From positions 3,037 through 67,036 of the forward strand of contig JAFUNE010000005.1 of the NCBI GenBank assembly GCA_017473105.1: a DNA stretch of 64,000 nt, given 5' to 3'. The DNA comes from Bacilli bacterium (lineage in GTDB: Bacteria > Bacillota_I > Bacilli_A > RF39 > UBA660). Of the stretch, positions 43,309 to 53,856 are shown in pieces; positions within the stretch are counted from its first letter, which is position 1, and each line of letters opens with the position of its first letter. Position numbers and translations under genes: made by a program. The notes beneath the pieces are model-generated. The model saw only the letters and a list, made by a program, of their open reading frames with translations. It was not told where the DNA came from and did no database searches.

Positions 43309-43309
<1 letters not shown>
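39605..43309 (-). CDS. rpoC: RNA polymerase beta' subunit
   Basis: A 1234-residue catalytic subunit of RNA polymerase. Visible hallmarks: N-terminal zinc-binding set [23 protein letters not shown], the lid/rudder region, the absolutely conserved NADFDGDQM that holds the catalytic Mg2+, the bridge-helix and trigger-loop regions ([29 protein letters not shown], then [16 protein letters not shown]), and the second zinc site with [13 protein letters not shown]. Length is close to that of Bacillus (about 1200). Its start overlaps the rpoB stop by one base (TAATG), indicating coupled translation. It has an acidic C-terminal tail like RpoB. Confidence 0.98.
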
Positions 43310-46953
<3,644 letters not shown>

Positions 46954-47016
46954 TATTTCACCCCAATCCTAAATTTTTAAAGAACACAAATTTTAAAAAT
47001 AAAACAAATGTACTGC

Positions 47017-47045
47017 AATATAAAATTTTATCACAGTAAATTCAA
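47017..47045 (-). promoter_or_regulatory. Promoter of rpoBC
   Basis: TTGAAT (47040-47045), 17-base spacer, TATATT (47017-47022); leader of about 60 bases. An overlapping extended -10 TGATAAAAT is an alternative. Confidence 0.55.
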
Positions 47046-47064
47046 TAAATCAATCAAAATTTAT

Positions 47065-47667
47065 CTATTTTTCCATTTTTTTTACTTTATATATAAAATA
47101 TCCTTTATCTTTATTAATTGTTTCAACAATGCAATCTTTTTCAAGTGTTTTCTTTATTGAAAGTGCTCCTTGATCTTTTCTTATTACGAAATATAATGCT
47201 CCGTCTTCATTTAAGTGTTCAAAGGCACCAGTTAATATACTCAACAATTTTTCTTTTCCTACTCTTATAGGAGGATTTGTTATAACAACATCATATTTAT
47301 CTTTAACCTCGCTATAAGCATCGCTTAGAAATACGTTTCCTTTAAATTTACCTTGTTTTTTTATATTTCTTTTTGTTAGATGTACAGCTCTTTTATTAAC
47401 ATCTACCATATCTACATATGAATCTGTTACTACGCTTATTACAGTTCCAATGAAACCATATCCACATCCAACATCTAATACTTTTTTACCAGTAGTATCT
47501 TCTTCCTTTAAATATGTTTCTAGAAGTAATCTACTACCATAATCAATACTCTTTTTACTAAATACACCATTATCTGATAAAAAGGTAAAAGAAAAGGAAG
47601 CGTATTTGTAAATAAGCTCTCTAACTTGACTTACTAAACTTTCATCATTCATAAAATAATGACTCAT
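47065..47667 (-). CDS. RsmC-like rRNA (guanine-N2) methyltransferase
   Basis: A 200-residue S-adenosylmethionine-dependent methyltransferase. The start MSHYFMND, the TFLSDNGVFSKKSIDYGSRLLLE segment, SAM motif I VLDVGCGYGFIG, the motif with D-V-N-K-R, and the N6/N2-type NPPIR at about residue 130 match the short RsmC/YbxB group, which methylates 16S rRNA and stands between rplL and rpoB in Bacillus as it does here. The ATG at 47667 follows AAGGGAAG; the earlier ATG lies upstream of that site. No obvious own promoter. Confidence 0.85.
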   Translation of the reverse strand: MSHYFMNDESLVSQVRELIYKYASFSFTFLSDNGVFSKKSIDYGSRLLLETYLKEEDTTGKKVLDVGCGYGFIGTVISVVTDSYVDMVDVNKRAVHLTKRNIKKQGKFKGNVFLSDAYSEVKDKYDVVITNPPIRVGKEKLLSILTGAFEHLNEDGALYFVIRKDQGALSIKKTLEKDCIVETINKDKGYFIYKVKKMEK

Positions 47668-47718
47668 ACTTTGCTTCCCTTTCAATATAAAATTTGTTTT
47701 ATTTTAAAAACGCAAAAA

Positions 47719-47735
47719 AGCCTTTATACAAGGCT
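47719..47735 (-). terminator. Terminator after rplL
   Basis: AGCCTT/AAGGCT stem with 5-base loop, followed by six T. It lies 10 bases after the rplL stop codon and may allow some read-through to the methyltransferase and rpoBC. Confidence 0.8.
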
Positions 47736-47745
47736 ATTAATGCAA

Positions 47746-48117
47746 TTAAGCTAATTCTACAGTAGCTCCAGCTTCTTCTAATTTAGCTTTTAATTCTTCA
47801 GCTTCAGCAGCAGGAATTCCTTCTTTAACATTTCCACCAGCATCAGCGATATCTTTAGCTTCTTTTAATCCTAATCCAGTAGCTTCTCTAATTACTTTAA
47901 TTACTTGTAATTTTTGAGCTCCAGCATCTTTAAGAACTACATTCTTAACTCCGCTTCCTGTACTTTCTTCTGCCTCAGCAGCAGGTGCAGCAGCAACAGC
48001 AACAGCACTTGGATCTACTCCGAATTCTTCTTTCATCATATCAACTAATTCTTTAACTTCAAGAATAGTTTTTTCTTTTAAAGCTTCAATAATATCTTTG
48101 TTATCAATTTTTGCCAT
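47746..48117 (-). CDS. rplL: Ribosomal protein L7/L12
   Basis: A 123-residue stalk protein of the 50S subunit that recruits translation factors. N-terminal dimerisation helix, Ala-rich hinge ([16 protein letters not shown]) and the conserved C-terminal domain [35 protein letters not shown] are all present. It follows rplJ with a one-base gap, the universal rplJL arrangement. Expression is controlled by the L10 leader upstream of rplJ. Confidence 0.98.
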   Translation of the reverse strand: MAKIDNKDIIEALKEKTILEVKELVDMMKEEFGVDPSAVAVAAAPAAEAEESTGSGVKNVVLKDAGAQKLQVIKVIREATGLGLKEAKDIADAGGNVKEGIPAAEAEELKAKLEEAGATVELA

Positions 48118-48118
48118 A

Positions 48119-48622
48119 TTAGTTATTTCCTCCTTCTTCTAACTTTTCAGCATATAAATTTAATCCTATACTTAAATTTCTTACATGTTCAATTAAACCA
48201 CCAGCAAACATTGTAAGTAATCCTTCCATACTTGGTATAGTAGCATATTCAGCGATAACTTTAGTATCAACTACTTCATTATCAATATAACCTACTCTAA
48301 TTTCAAGTGCTGGATGTTCTTTAGCGAACTTACTAACAACTTTGATTGGTTCGATAATTGAATCAGCGAATAAATAAGCATTAGGTCCTTCCATGTATTC
48401 GTTTAATGCAATATTCTTATTTTTTAACGCGATGTTCATAAGAGTATTTTTATAAACAGTTACATCAGAATTTACTTCTCTTAAACTATGTCTTAATTCA
48501 GCTATTTCAGAAACTGTAAGACCTTGATAATTTAATAACAAGAATGTTTTAGCATTATCTAATCTTTCAGAAATTTCAGCAACAACTGCTTCTTTTTGTT
48601 TAAGAATTTCTTTACTTGCCAT
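48119..48622 (-). CDS. rplJ: Ribosomal protein L10
   Basis: The 167-residue base of the ribosomal stalk, binding 23S rRNA and L7/L12 dimers. The N-terminal [40 protein letters not shown] and the C-terminal L12-binding helix ([19 protein letters not shown]) are typical. The ATG at 48622 is chosen because AAAGGAGAC lies immediately before it, while the longer start lies on top of that site. The upstream leader carries the L10-type control element and an attenuator. Confidence 0.97.
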   Translation of the reverse strand: MASKEILKQKEAVVAEISERLDNAKTFLLLNYQGLTVSEIAELRHSLREVNSDVTVYKNTLMNIALKNKNIALNEYMEGPNAYLFADSIIEPIKVVSKFAKEHPALEIRVGYIDNEVVDTKVIAEYATIPSMEGLLTMFAGGLIEHVRNLSIGLNLYAEKLEEGGNN

Positions 48623-48646
48623 ATAGTCTCCTTTCATCAATTAAAA

Positions 48647-48668
48647 AGTTTCCTAAGGCAAGGAAACT
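48647..48668 (-). terminator. Attenuator hairpin in the rplJ leader
   Basis: AGTTTCCT/AGGAAACT stem with 6-base loop, followed by TTTTT, 24 bases before the rplJ start. The GAGGAAAC segment of the upstream leader can pair with one arm, which allows an antiterminator. Confidence 0.7.
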
Positions 48669-48745
48669 ATATTATAATCGTCATTATAAAAATGTTTCCT
48701 CGGTAAGATTTACTTTTGCACTTACTGTCTTTGGTCACTTCAACG
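48669..48745 (-). promoter_or_regulatory. Ribosomal protein L10 leader
   Basis: The untranslated leader contains GACCAAAGACAGTAAGTGC followed after a short loop by CTTACCGAGG, the conserved core of the L10 leader (Rfam RF00557), which binds L10(L12) and represses rplJL when ribosomal proteins exceed rRNA. It lies between the rplJ promoter and the attenuator. Confidence 0.85.
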
Positions 48746-48751
48746 AGTTTG

Positions 48752-48780
48752 ATTTTACTACATTTTATCTAGTTTGTAAA
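48752..48780 (-). promoter_or_regulatory. Promoter of rplJL
   Basis: TTTACA (48775-48780), 17-base spacer, TAAAAT (48752-48757); the start of transcription would fall just before the L10 leader core. Confidence 0.7.
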
Positions 48781-48805
48781 GTACTTTTTGAAAAATTATG
48801 TAAAA

Positions 48806-48829
48806 AGATTGTATCTTTCGATACAACCT
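48806..48829 (-). terminator. Terminator of cdaA-ybbR
   Basis: AGGTTGTATC/GATACAATCT stem, GAAA loop, then T's, two bases after the ybbR stop. Confidence 0.9.
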
Positions 48830-48830
48830 T

Positions 48831-50222
48831 TTATTTTTTCTTTTCGACTATTACAATCTTAACTTTTGTTGTTCTTGAAGTATAAATTAGTTTATTGTCA
48901 TTACCTACTACATTTACTGGTACATCATATGTTCCTGTAGCTTCAATTCCTTTTAGATCAACAACTGCTTTTATATCTTCTTTCTTAACTTTATTTAATA
49001 GTGTTTTAACACCTTTAACAACAACATCAACACTTGTACTTTCTATATTTGCTGCTTTTGCATCAAATTTATCATCAAGTCCCTCAAATGTTACTGGTAC
49101 TCCTTCAAATTCAATTGAAGTTTCTTTTTCCATAACTACTTTGATTGTTAGTGCTGTTTCACTCATACTTCTTACACCATTTGGTTTAACAATTGTTTCT
49201 TGATATGTCTTATCTTGACTTATTCCGTCTACATTTATTTCTACATCAATTTTTTCAATTCCTTTTAATGATGCTTCATCACCGTATAATGTTACATTTT
49301 CAACATTAGGTGTTATAGAACTTATTGCACTTCCACTCGCCACACTTCCAACAGGTACTACATTAATTGGTACTGTTTTATTTGGACTATCTACAACTAC
49401 AGTTGCTGTAATTGTATTTGGTACAATCTCAATATCATTAATTTCTGTTCCGTTTTCATCGTATGCTACTAATTTAACATTATCTAGTGTGTATGTATCT
49501 GCTTTTGTTGCATTTAATGCATTTGCATCAACTAATGCTTTTACATTTGCAACAGTTCCAATTTTTTCTTTATATGATTTAATTATTACTTCTGATTTTT
49601 CAAGTGCAACTGAACTAATTGTTAGTTTTTCATTTAATTTATCTTGATTTAATATATCAGTTGTTAATGTTCTAGATTCACTAACTTTTGGATGTATTAC
49701 AATTGTTACTCTTGATGGGTCTAATTTATAATCTAGTGTATTGATTGGATTATTATATTTTATATTTACTTTATGAGTTCCTTCACTATATCCTGTTAAA
49801 TCAAGAGATAATTGATGGTCTCCTAATTGTTCTGCTAAATATAAAGAACTTTTTTTACCCATAAGTACAATATCAGCACTTTCTGGAATACCTTCTACTA
49901 CATATGCTTCTTCATTATAATCAACATTTATTGTTTGATTTGAAAGTACGATTGCTTCTGTTTCAGTTAAATTTACTACTTTTAAATCAACTGCAAAGAA
50001 TGCTGCTAATGCAACCACTAGTGATAAATATAATAATGTTGTTGGATTATTAATGAATTTATCAAAACTTCCATTTCTATTTGCAATTGCATCTCCAATT
50101 CTATAAACAAATTTTGATAATGGAGTTACAATTAGTAAATCTAATATTCTATATAATACTCTAAAAATAACTTTAAAGAACTTTTTAATAGGTTTAAAAA
50201 ATGAACCTTTTTTCTTACTCAT
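48831..50222 (-). CDS. ybbR: YbbR-domain regulator of c-di-AMP cyclase
   Basis: A 463-residue membrane protein (CdaR type). A basic N-terminus is followed by two hydrophobic stretches (one at about 20-40, a clear membrane segment near 65-82), then an extracellular chain of beta-rich YbbR repeats; each contains a pattern like VPVNVVG or VTFEGL with PxxVxVxG strands. YbbR/CdaR binds and modulates CdaA. It overlaps cdaA by eight bases (ATGAGTAA), so production is coupled to the cyclase. The ATG at 50222 follows GAAGGTGAAG. Confidence 0.88.
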   Translation of the reverse strand: MSKKKGSFFKPIKKFFKVIFRVLYRILDLLIVTPLSKFVYRIGDAIANRNGSFDKFINNPTTLLYLSLVVALAAFFAVDLKVVNLTETEAIVLSNQTINVDYNEEAYVVEGIPESADIVLMGKKSSLYLAEQLGDHQLSLDLTGYSEGTHKVNIKYNNPINTLDYKLDPSRVTIVIHPKVSESRTLTTDILNQDKLNEKLTISSVALEKSEVIIKSYKEKIGTVANVKALVDANALNATKADTYTLDNVKLVAYDENGTEINDIEIVPNTITATVVVDSPNKTVPINVVPVGSVASGSAISSITPNVENVTLYGDEASLKGIEKIDVEINVDGISQDKTYQETIVKPNGVRSMSETALTIKVVMEKETSIEFEGVPVTFEGLDDKFDAKAANIESTSVDVVVKGVKTLLNKVKKEDIKAVVDLKGIEATGTYDVPVNVVGNDNKLIYTSRTTKVKIVIVEKKK

Positions 50223-51030
50223 TTTCTTCACCTTCACTTTCTAAGTCTACTTCATAGAATGTTTCTCTTTTTGGTTGTAATTCTTCTAGTAACAATAATT
50301 TAACATCATCTAAACTTAAATTGTAATTTAATTCACTTGAAACAGCTACTGAAATTCTTCCTGTTTCTTCACTTACTATAATTGAAATACAATCTGATAC
50401 TTCACTTATTCCAAGAGCAGCTCTATGTCTTGTTCCTAATCTTTTTGAAATATTCGGATTATTACTTGTTGGAAAAACACTTCCGGCACATGTGATTTTA
50501 TCTCCTTGTAATATAACTCCTCCATCATGAAGTGGGTTATTTGGGAAGAATAGAGATATCAATAACTCACTACTTATATCAGCGTATAATTTTGTTGCTG
50601 GTTCTATATATTGAGCTAAACTATAATCTCTTTCAATTACCATTAATGCACCGATTTTATTTTTCTTTAGATAATCTATCGCATTAATAATTTCATAAAC
50701 CATTTTTTCTCTTTCATCTACTGTAAGAGTTTTATGTCTTCCTAGTAGTTGTGTTCTTCCTATACTTTCTAAAACATTTCTTATTTCAGGTTGGAATATA
50801 ATTATAAGTGCAAGTGGTCCCCAAGAAATTACATATTCTAATATGATTCCTACCGTATTCAAATTTAACCAATCACTTAATAACTTTAATATAATAACTG
50901 CAATTAACCCCTTAAAGATTAATGTTAATTTAAAATTGTTCTTTGAGTAATTTAATAGTTGGTAAAACATAAACCATACTATTGCAATATCTATAACTTT
51001 CGTAATAATACTAAATATTGTTGTTAACAT
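50215..51030 (-). CDS. cdaA: Diadenylate cyclase CdaA
   Basis: A 271-residue membrane enzyme that makes cyclic di-AMP from two ATP. Three N-terminal membrane segments (about 1-80), then the DAC (DisA-N) domain with the active-site motifs NPLHDGGVILQ and GTRHRAALGISE (DGG ... RHR). The C-terminal helix and acidic tail follow. Co-transcribed with ybbR as in other Firmicutes; glmM, often third in this operon, is absent here. The c-di-AMP made would regulate potassium and cell-wall homeostasis. AAGAGGTG ribosome site. Confidence 0.95.
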   Translation of the reverse strand: MLTTIFSIITKVIDIAIVWFMFYQLLNYSKNNFKLTLIFKGLIAVIILKLLSDWLNLNTVGIILEYVISWGPLALIIIFQPEIRNVLESIGRTQLLGRHKTLTVDEREKMVYEIINAIDYLKKNKIGALMVIERDYSLAQYIEPATKLYADISSELLISLFFPNNPLHDGGVILQGDKITCAGSVFPTSNNPNISKRLGTRHRAALGISEVSDCISIIVSEETGRISVAVSSELNYNLSLDDVKLLLLEELQPKRETFYEVDLESEGEENE

Positions 51031-51127
51031 TTATTCACCTCTTTTACATATATAATCATTATAACTCATTTAATTTCTTTTTTCTATAAATTTAAATTCC
51101 TTTACGATTTATTTGACCAAATTAAAA

Positions 51128-51143
51128 GAAGCTATTTAGCTTC
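51128..51143 (-). terminator. Terminator of spoVS
   Basis: GAAGCTA/TAGCTTC stem with 2-base loop, overlapping the last codons, then TTTTAA. Confidence 0.75.
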
Positions 51144-51395
51144 TACTAATAATTTAATTGCAGTTTTTTCTTTTCCGTCAATTATAACATCATAAAAAGC
51201 CGGTATACAAATCAAATTATATCCTAATGGTGCTACGTAACCTCTTGCAATACATACTGCTTTTATTGCTTGATTTATTGCACCTGCTCCTACAGTTTGT
51301 ATTTCTACAGAAGTTGAGCCTTCTCTAAAAGAGTTTGCTATACTCCCTGCTACCTTTTGTGAAATACTTTTACTTGAAACTTTTATTACATCCAT
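51132..51395 (-). CDS. spoVS: Stage V sporulation protein S
   Basis: An 87-residue Alba-like protein, nearly invariant among spore formers: MDVIKVSSKSISQKVAGSIANSFREG, VEIQTVGAGAINQAIKAVCIARGYVAPLG and a closing strand. SpoVS is needed for coat assembly and for progress of septation in sporulation. Its presence next to the cdaA genes supports the view that this organism can sporulate. The ATG at 51395 follows GAGGTGAC. Single-gene unit with terminator. Confidence 0.96.
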   Translation of the reverse strand: MDVIKVSSKSISQKVAGSIANSFREGSTSVEIQTVGAGAINQAIKAVCIARGYVAPLGYNLICIPAFYDVIIDGKEKTAIKLLVEAK

Positions 51396-51424
51396 TTTTG
51401 TCACCTCATTAATTTATATGAAAA

Positions 51425-51453
51425 AAAGAAAATAATTATTCATTATTTTCTTT
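51425..51453 (-). terminator. Terminator behind the frameshifted gene
   Basis: Perfect 12-bp stem AAAGAAAATAAT/ATTATTTTCTTT with 5-base loop, followed by T's, immediately after the stop of 51454-51629. Confidence 0.9.
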
Positions 51454-51629
51454 CTATCTTGATCTAAATTTTTGGGATGGTGTTAGTTCATTTTCATGAT
51501 ATATCATTACCTGATGCCAATTTATTTCTTTTCCTCTAAGTTCATCTGACATTAAAGTTAGTCCTGGTATCATTTTCCCTTGTCTTTCAAAAACTTTATT
51601 TGTTCTTCTGTTAAATTATCAATATTCAT
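51454..51629 (-). pseudogene. Frameshifted small gene
   Basis: An ATG at 51629 with GAGAGTGAT upstream opens a frame encoding MNIDNLTEEQIKFLKDKGK, then TGA. If one A is added in the GGGAAAATG run near 51573, the frame continues to 51454: MIPGLTLMSDELRGKEINW, then a His-Gln-rich end closing at TAG just before a perfect terminator. Promoter, ribosome site and terminator are all in place, so this looks like a recent one-base loss in a 58-residue gene (or a sequencing error, or a programmed frameshift). Function not recognised. It explains the 300-base stretch between spoVS and 51697. Confidence 0.6.
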
Positions 51630-51653
51630 ATTATCACTCTCTATCTTTTTTTC

Positions 51654-51662
51654 ATTATATCA
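51654..51662 (-). promoter_or_regulatory. Extended -10 of the frameshifted gene
   Basis: TGATATAAT, 25 bases before the ATG at 51629. Confidence 0.5.
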
Positions 51663-51684
51663 TATATTTTATTTTCGTATATAA

Positions 51685-51714
51685 AAAGAAGATAATTTAT
51701 TCATTATCTTCTTT
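51685..51714 (-). terminator. Terminator of the 51697-53604 operon
   Basis: AAAGAAGATAAT/ATTATCTTCTTT stem, 6-base loop, overlapping the stop codon, then TTT. Confidence 0.85.
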
Positions 51715-52437
51715 ATTTGTTTTATTCTTTCTTTTTCTTTTCTTTTTCTTTGGTTCTAATTCTTCTTGTGTTTTTGGTTTAATTCTTTTTGAATTTACTT
51801 TTTTCATTGCTCTTGGTTTTACTTTTTTTTCTGGTACTTTAACTTCATCATAATTTAGTGCATCTATTAATTCTTTTCTAAATGTTTTTCCGTTAAATAA
51901 AATTATTAATAAAACTTCTATTAAGCTTAATAAACCAAATCCTAAGAAATAATAACCGAAAATCATATAAGCAACATCCATTTTCCATTTTAATTCAACT
52001 AATAGAATAATTGATAATATTACAATTAATATTGTAATAGCTGTTTTTGGTAAGTAATTTATACTTTTGCTTTTTATTAATTTATAACAACTAATAACTT
52101 TATTTAATGAATATGTTAATATAAAAAATATAATTGAATTTCCGATTATATAATATATATCTGTATTTGTTTTATTAAACATTATGAATGCTGATACACA
52201 TATATTAATTAGTCCAAAGTACAAAAATTCATAATCACCTTTTCTTCTATTTAAGAAGTATGCTAATATTGAGAAAAATGCAAATATAAAGAAATATGAA
52301 ATTGTATATTGATATATTTCTACTTCTGCAGATATCTCTGAATTTAATAGGAAAAATCCCATAAACGACATTATTGAATAAAGCATTATATCTATTGAAT
52401 ATAGTGATTTATCAAATTCTTTAAAAACCCTTTTCAT
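51697..52437 (-). CDS. Polytopic membrane protein with Lys-rich cytoplasmic tail
   Basis: A 246-residue protein with about six membrane segments in the first 185 residues and a strongly basic tail of about 50 residues (KPRAMKKVNSKRIKPKTQEELEPKKKKRKRKNKTNKE). No transporter or enzyme motif is recognised. The tail could bind nucleic acid, ribosomes or acidic lipid. It lies 12 bases behind the AI-2E-family gene and shares its transcript. Confidence in it being a gene is high, in any function low. Confidence 0.65.
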   Translation of the reverse strand: MKRVFKEFDKSLYSIDIMLYSIMSFMGFFLLNSEISAEVEIYQYTISYFFIFAFFSILAYFLNRRKGDYEFLYFGLINICVSAFIMFNKTNTDIYYIIGNSIIFFILTYSLNKVISCYKLIKSKSINYLPKTAITILIVILSIILLVELKWKMDVAYMIFGYYFLGFGLLSLIEVLLIILFNGKTFRKELIDALNYDEVKVPEKKVKPRAMKKVNSKRIKPKTQEELEPKKKKRKRKNKTNKEDNE

Positions 52438-52449
52438 TCTTTAACACTC

Positions 52450-53604
52450 CTAATCTTCTTCATCCATGAATCCAAATAAATCATATTTTTCATCTAAGAA
52501 TACATATATTATTTTTATTATAGCTACAGCTGGTGTTGCTATTATCATACCTATTATACCAAAAAAGTGTTCAAATATTAATAGGGAAATAATTATTGTT
52601 ATTGGACTAAGATTCATTTTTTTACTCATTACAATTGGATGAAGTACATTTCCTTCAATCATTTGTACAATTAGTATAAATACTAGTGTTAATATTCCTA
52701 CAATTGGTCCTTGTACAAATCCTAAAACTCCTGCAATTGCAGCTCCCATATATGGCCCAATGTATGGTATTAAGTTTGTAATTACACAGACAAATGATAC
52801 AACTACACTTGCATTTAATCCTATTATTGAGAAACCAATTATACTAACTATAAATAGTAATATTGATAACCATAATGTTCCACTTACAAATGCATATAAA
52901 CTTTCATTTAATTTATCAAGTAAATATTCTACTTCACCTTTTGCTTTTTTAGGAAATAGATTTTTAAAAGATTTTGCTACTTTGTCAAAATCATATGATA
53001 TATAAAATGCTAATAAGAATGACATTGCAATTTGTCCTACTCCACTAAATATTGTTGTTACAACGTTCATTGCGATATTTGGGAGATTTGTTTGAAGTCC
53101 TAATATATAACTTTCTATTTTATTCATAAAGGCTAGCTTCATACTGTCTAAATTATGCAAACTTAAATTTGACATTTTTACAAAGAAATTATCTATCCAT
53201 GTTGTTAAATAATTACCTATTTTTGGAATTGAAGATATTAGTTCTGACATTTGATTACCAAGGGATGCTAATGTAAACCAACCTACTATCAATATAAATA
53301 GTATCAATATTGTATAAACAATCGCTACACTTAATCCTTTACCTATTCCTTTTTTCATAAGCTTTTTAACAAATGGATTTAATAGCCATGCTATAAACCA
53401 ACCTATAAATAATGGTAATATAATTGAAAATAATGTTTTGAATAAAGAAATAATATTCCATTCAATTACAATCATTGTAGTAACATATACTAATAAGAAT
53501 ATAAACAAAATAAATAGTATTTTTAATATCTTATTTCCTATGCTAATCATTTGATTAACTTTTTTAACGTTTATCTTTCTACTTTTATCAGTTTTTTCTT
53601 CCAT
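52450..53604 (-). CDS. AI-2E family (UPF0118/PerM-like) transporter
   Basis: A 384-residue membrane protein with the layout of the AI-2E/PerM family: two to three N-terminal membrane segments with IILPLFIGWFIAWLLNP, a large helical extracellular-type region in the middle, and a C-terminal bundle with the conserved VVSFVCVITNLIPYIGPYMGAAIAGVLGFVQGP signature. Members have been linked to autoinducer or ion/sporulation functions (YtvI type in spore formers), so the substrate is open. Starts after TAGGAGAAG. Confidence 0.88.
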   Translation of the reverse strand: MEEKTDKSRKINVKKVNQMISIGNKILKILFILFIFLLVYVTTMIVIEWNIISLFKTLFSIILPLFIGWFIAWLLNPFVKKLMKKGIGKGLSVAIVYTILILFILIVGWFTLASLGNQMSELISSIPKIGNYLTTWIDNFFVKMSNLSLHNLDSMKLAFMNKIESYILGLQTNLPNIAMNVVTTIFSGVGQIAMSFLLAFYISYDFDKVAKSFKNLFPKKAKGEVEYLLDKLNESLYAFVSGTLWLSILLFIVSIIGFSIIGLNASVVVSFVCVITNLIPYIGPYMGAAIAGVLGFVQGPIVGILTLVFILIVQMIEGNVLHPIVMSKKMNLSPITIIISLLIFEHFFGIIGMIIATPAVAIIKIIYVFLDEKYDLFGFMDEED

Positions 53605-53672
53605 ATCTATCTTCTCCTAGTTTAATAATACCACATTTTTGTTAATAAAAGAATAAAAAATATACAAATTAA

Positions 53673-53693
53673 AACCTCATTTTAAACGAGGTT
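53673..53693 (-). terminator. Terminator of the 39-aa gene
   Basis: AACCTC/GAGGTT stem with 9-base loop, five bases after the stop of 53698-53817. Confidence 0.75.
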
Positions 53694-53697
53694 CTTT

Positions 53698-53817
53698 TTA
53701 CATATTAATTTTATATGTCATTTTTTTCATAAAATTATATATTTCACTTTCATATTTCATATATAACATTATTAATGCAATTCCTGTTATTAAGCAACAA
53801 CATTTATTATTTTTCAT
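53698..53817 (-). CDS. 39-aa Cys-rich membrane peptide
   Basis: A short reading frame with GAGGTG seven bases upstream and a terminator right behind it. The peptide starts MKNNKCCCLITGIALIMLYM (three consecutive Cys, then a hydrophobic stretch of about 13), followed by a charged tail. It stands alone between recD2 and the AI-2E-family gene. The three Cys next to a membrane stretch could be acylation or metal sites. No family recognised, but ribosome site and terminator support it being expressed. Confidence 0.55.
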   Translation of the reverse strand: MKNNKCCCLITGIALIMLYMKYESEIYNFMKKMTYKINM

Positions 53818-53856
53818 ATATACACCTCATTATTAGTGTGTATTTTTTTTTATTAT

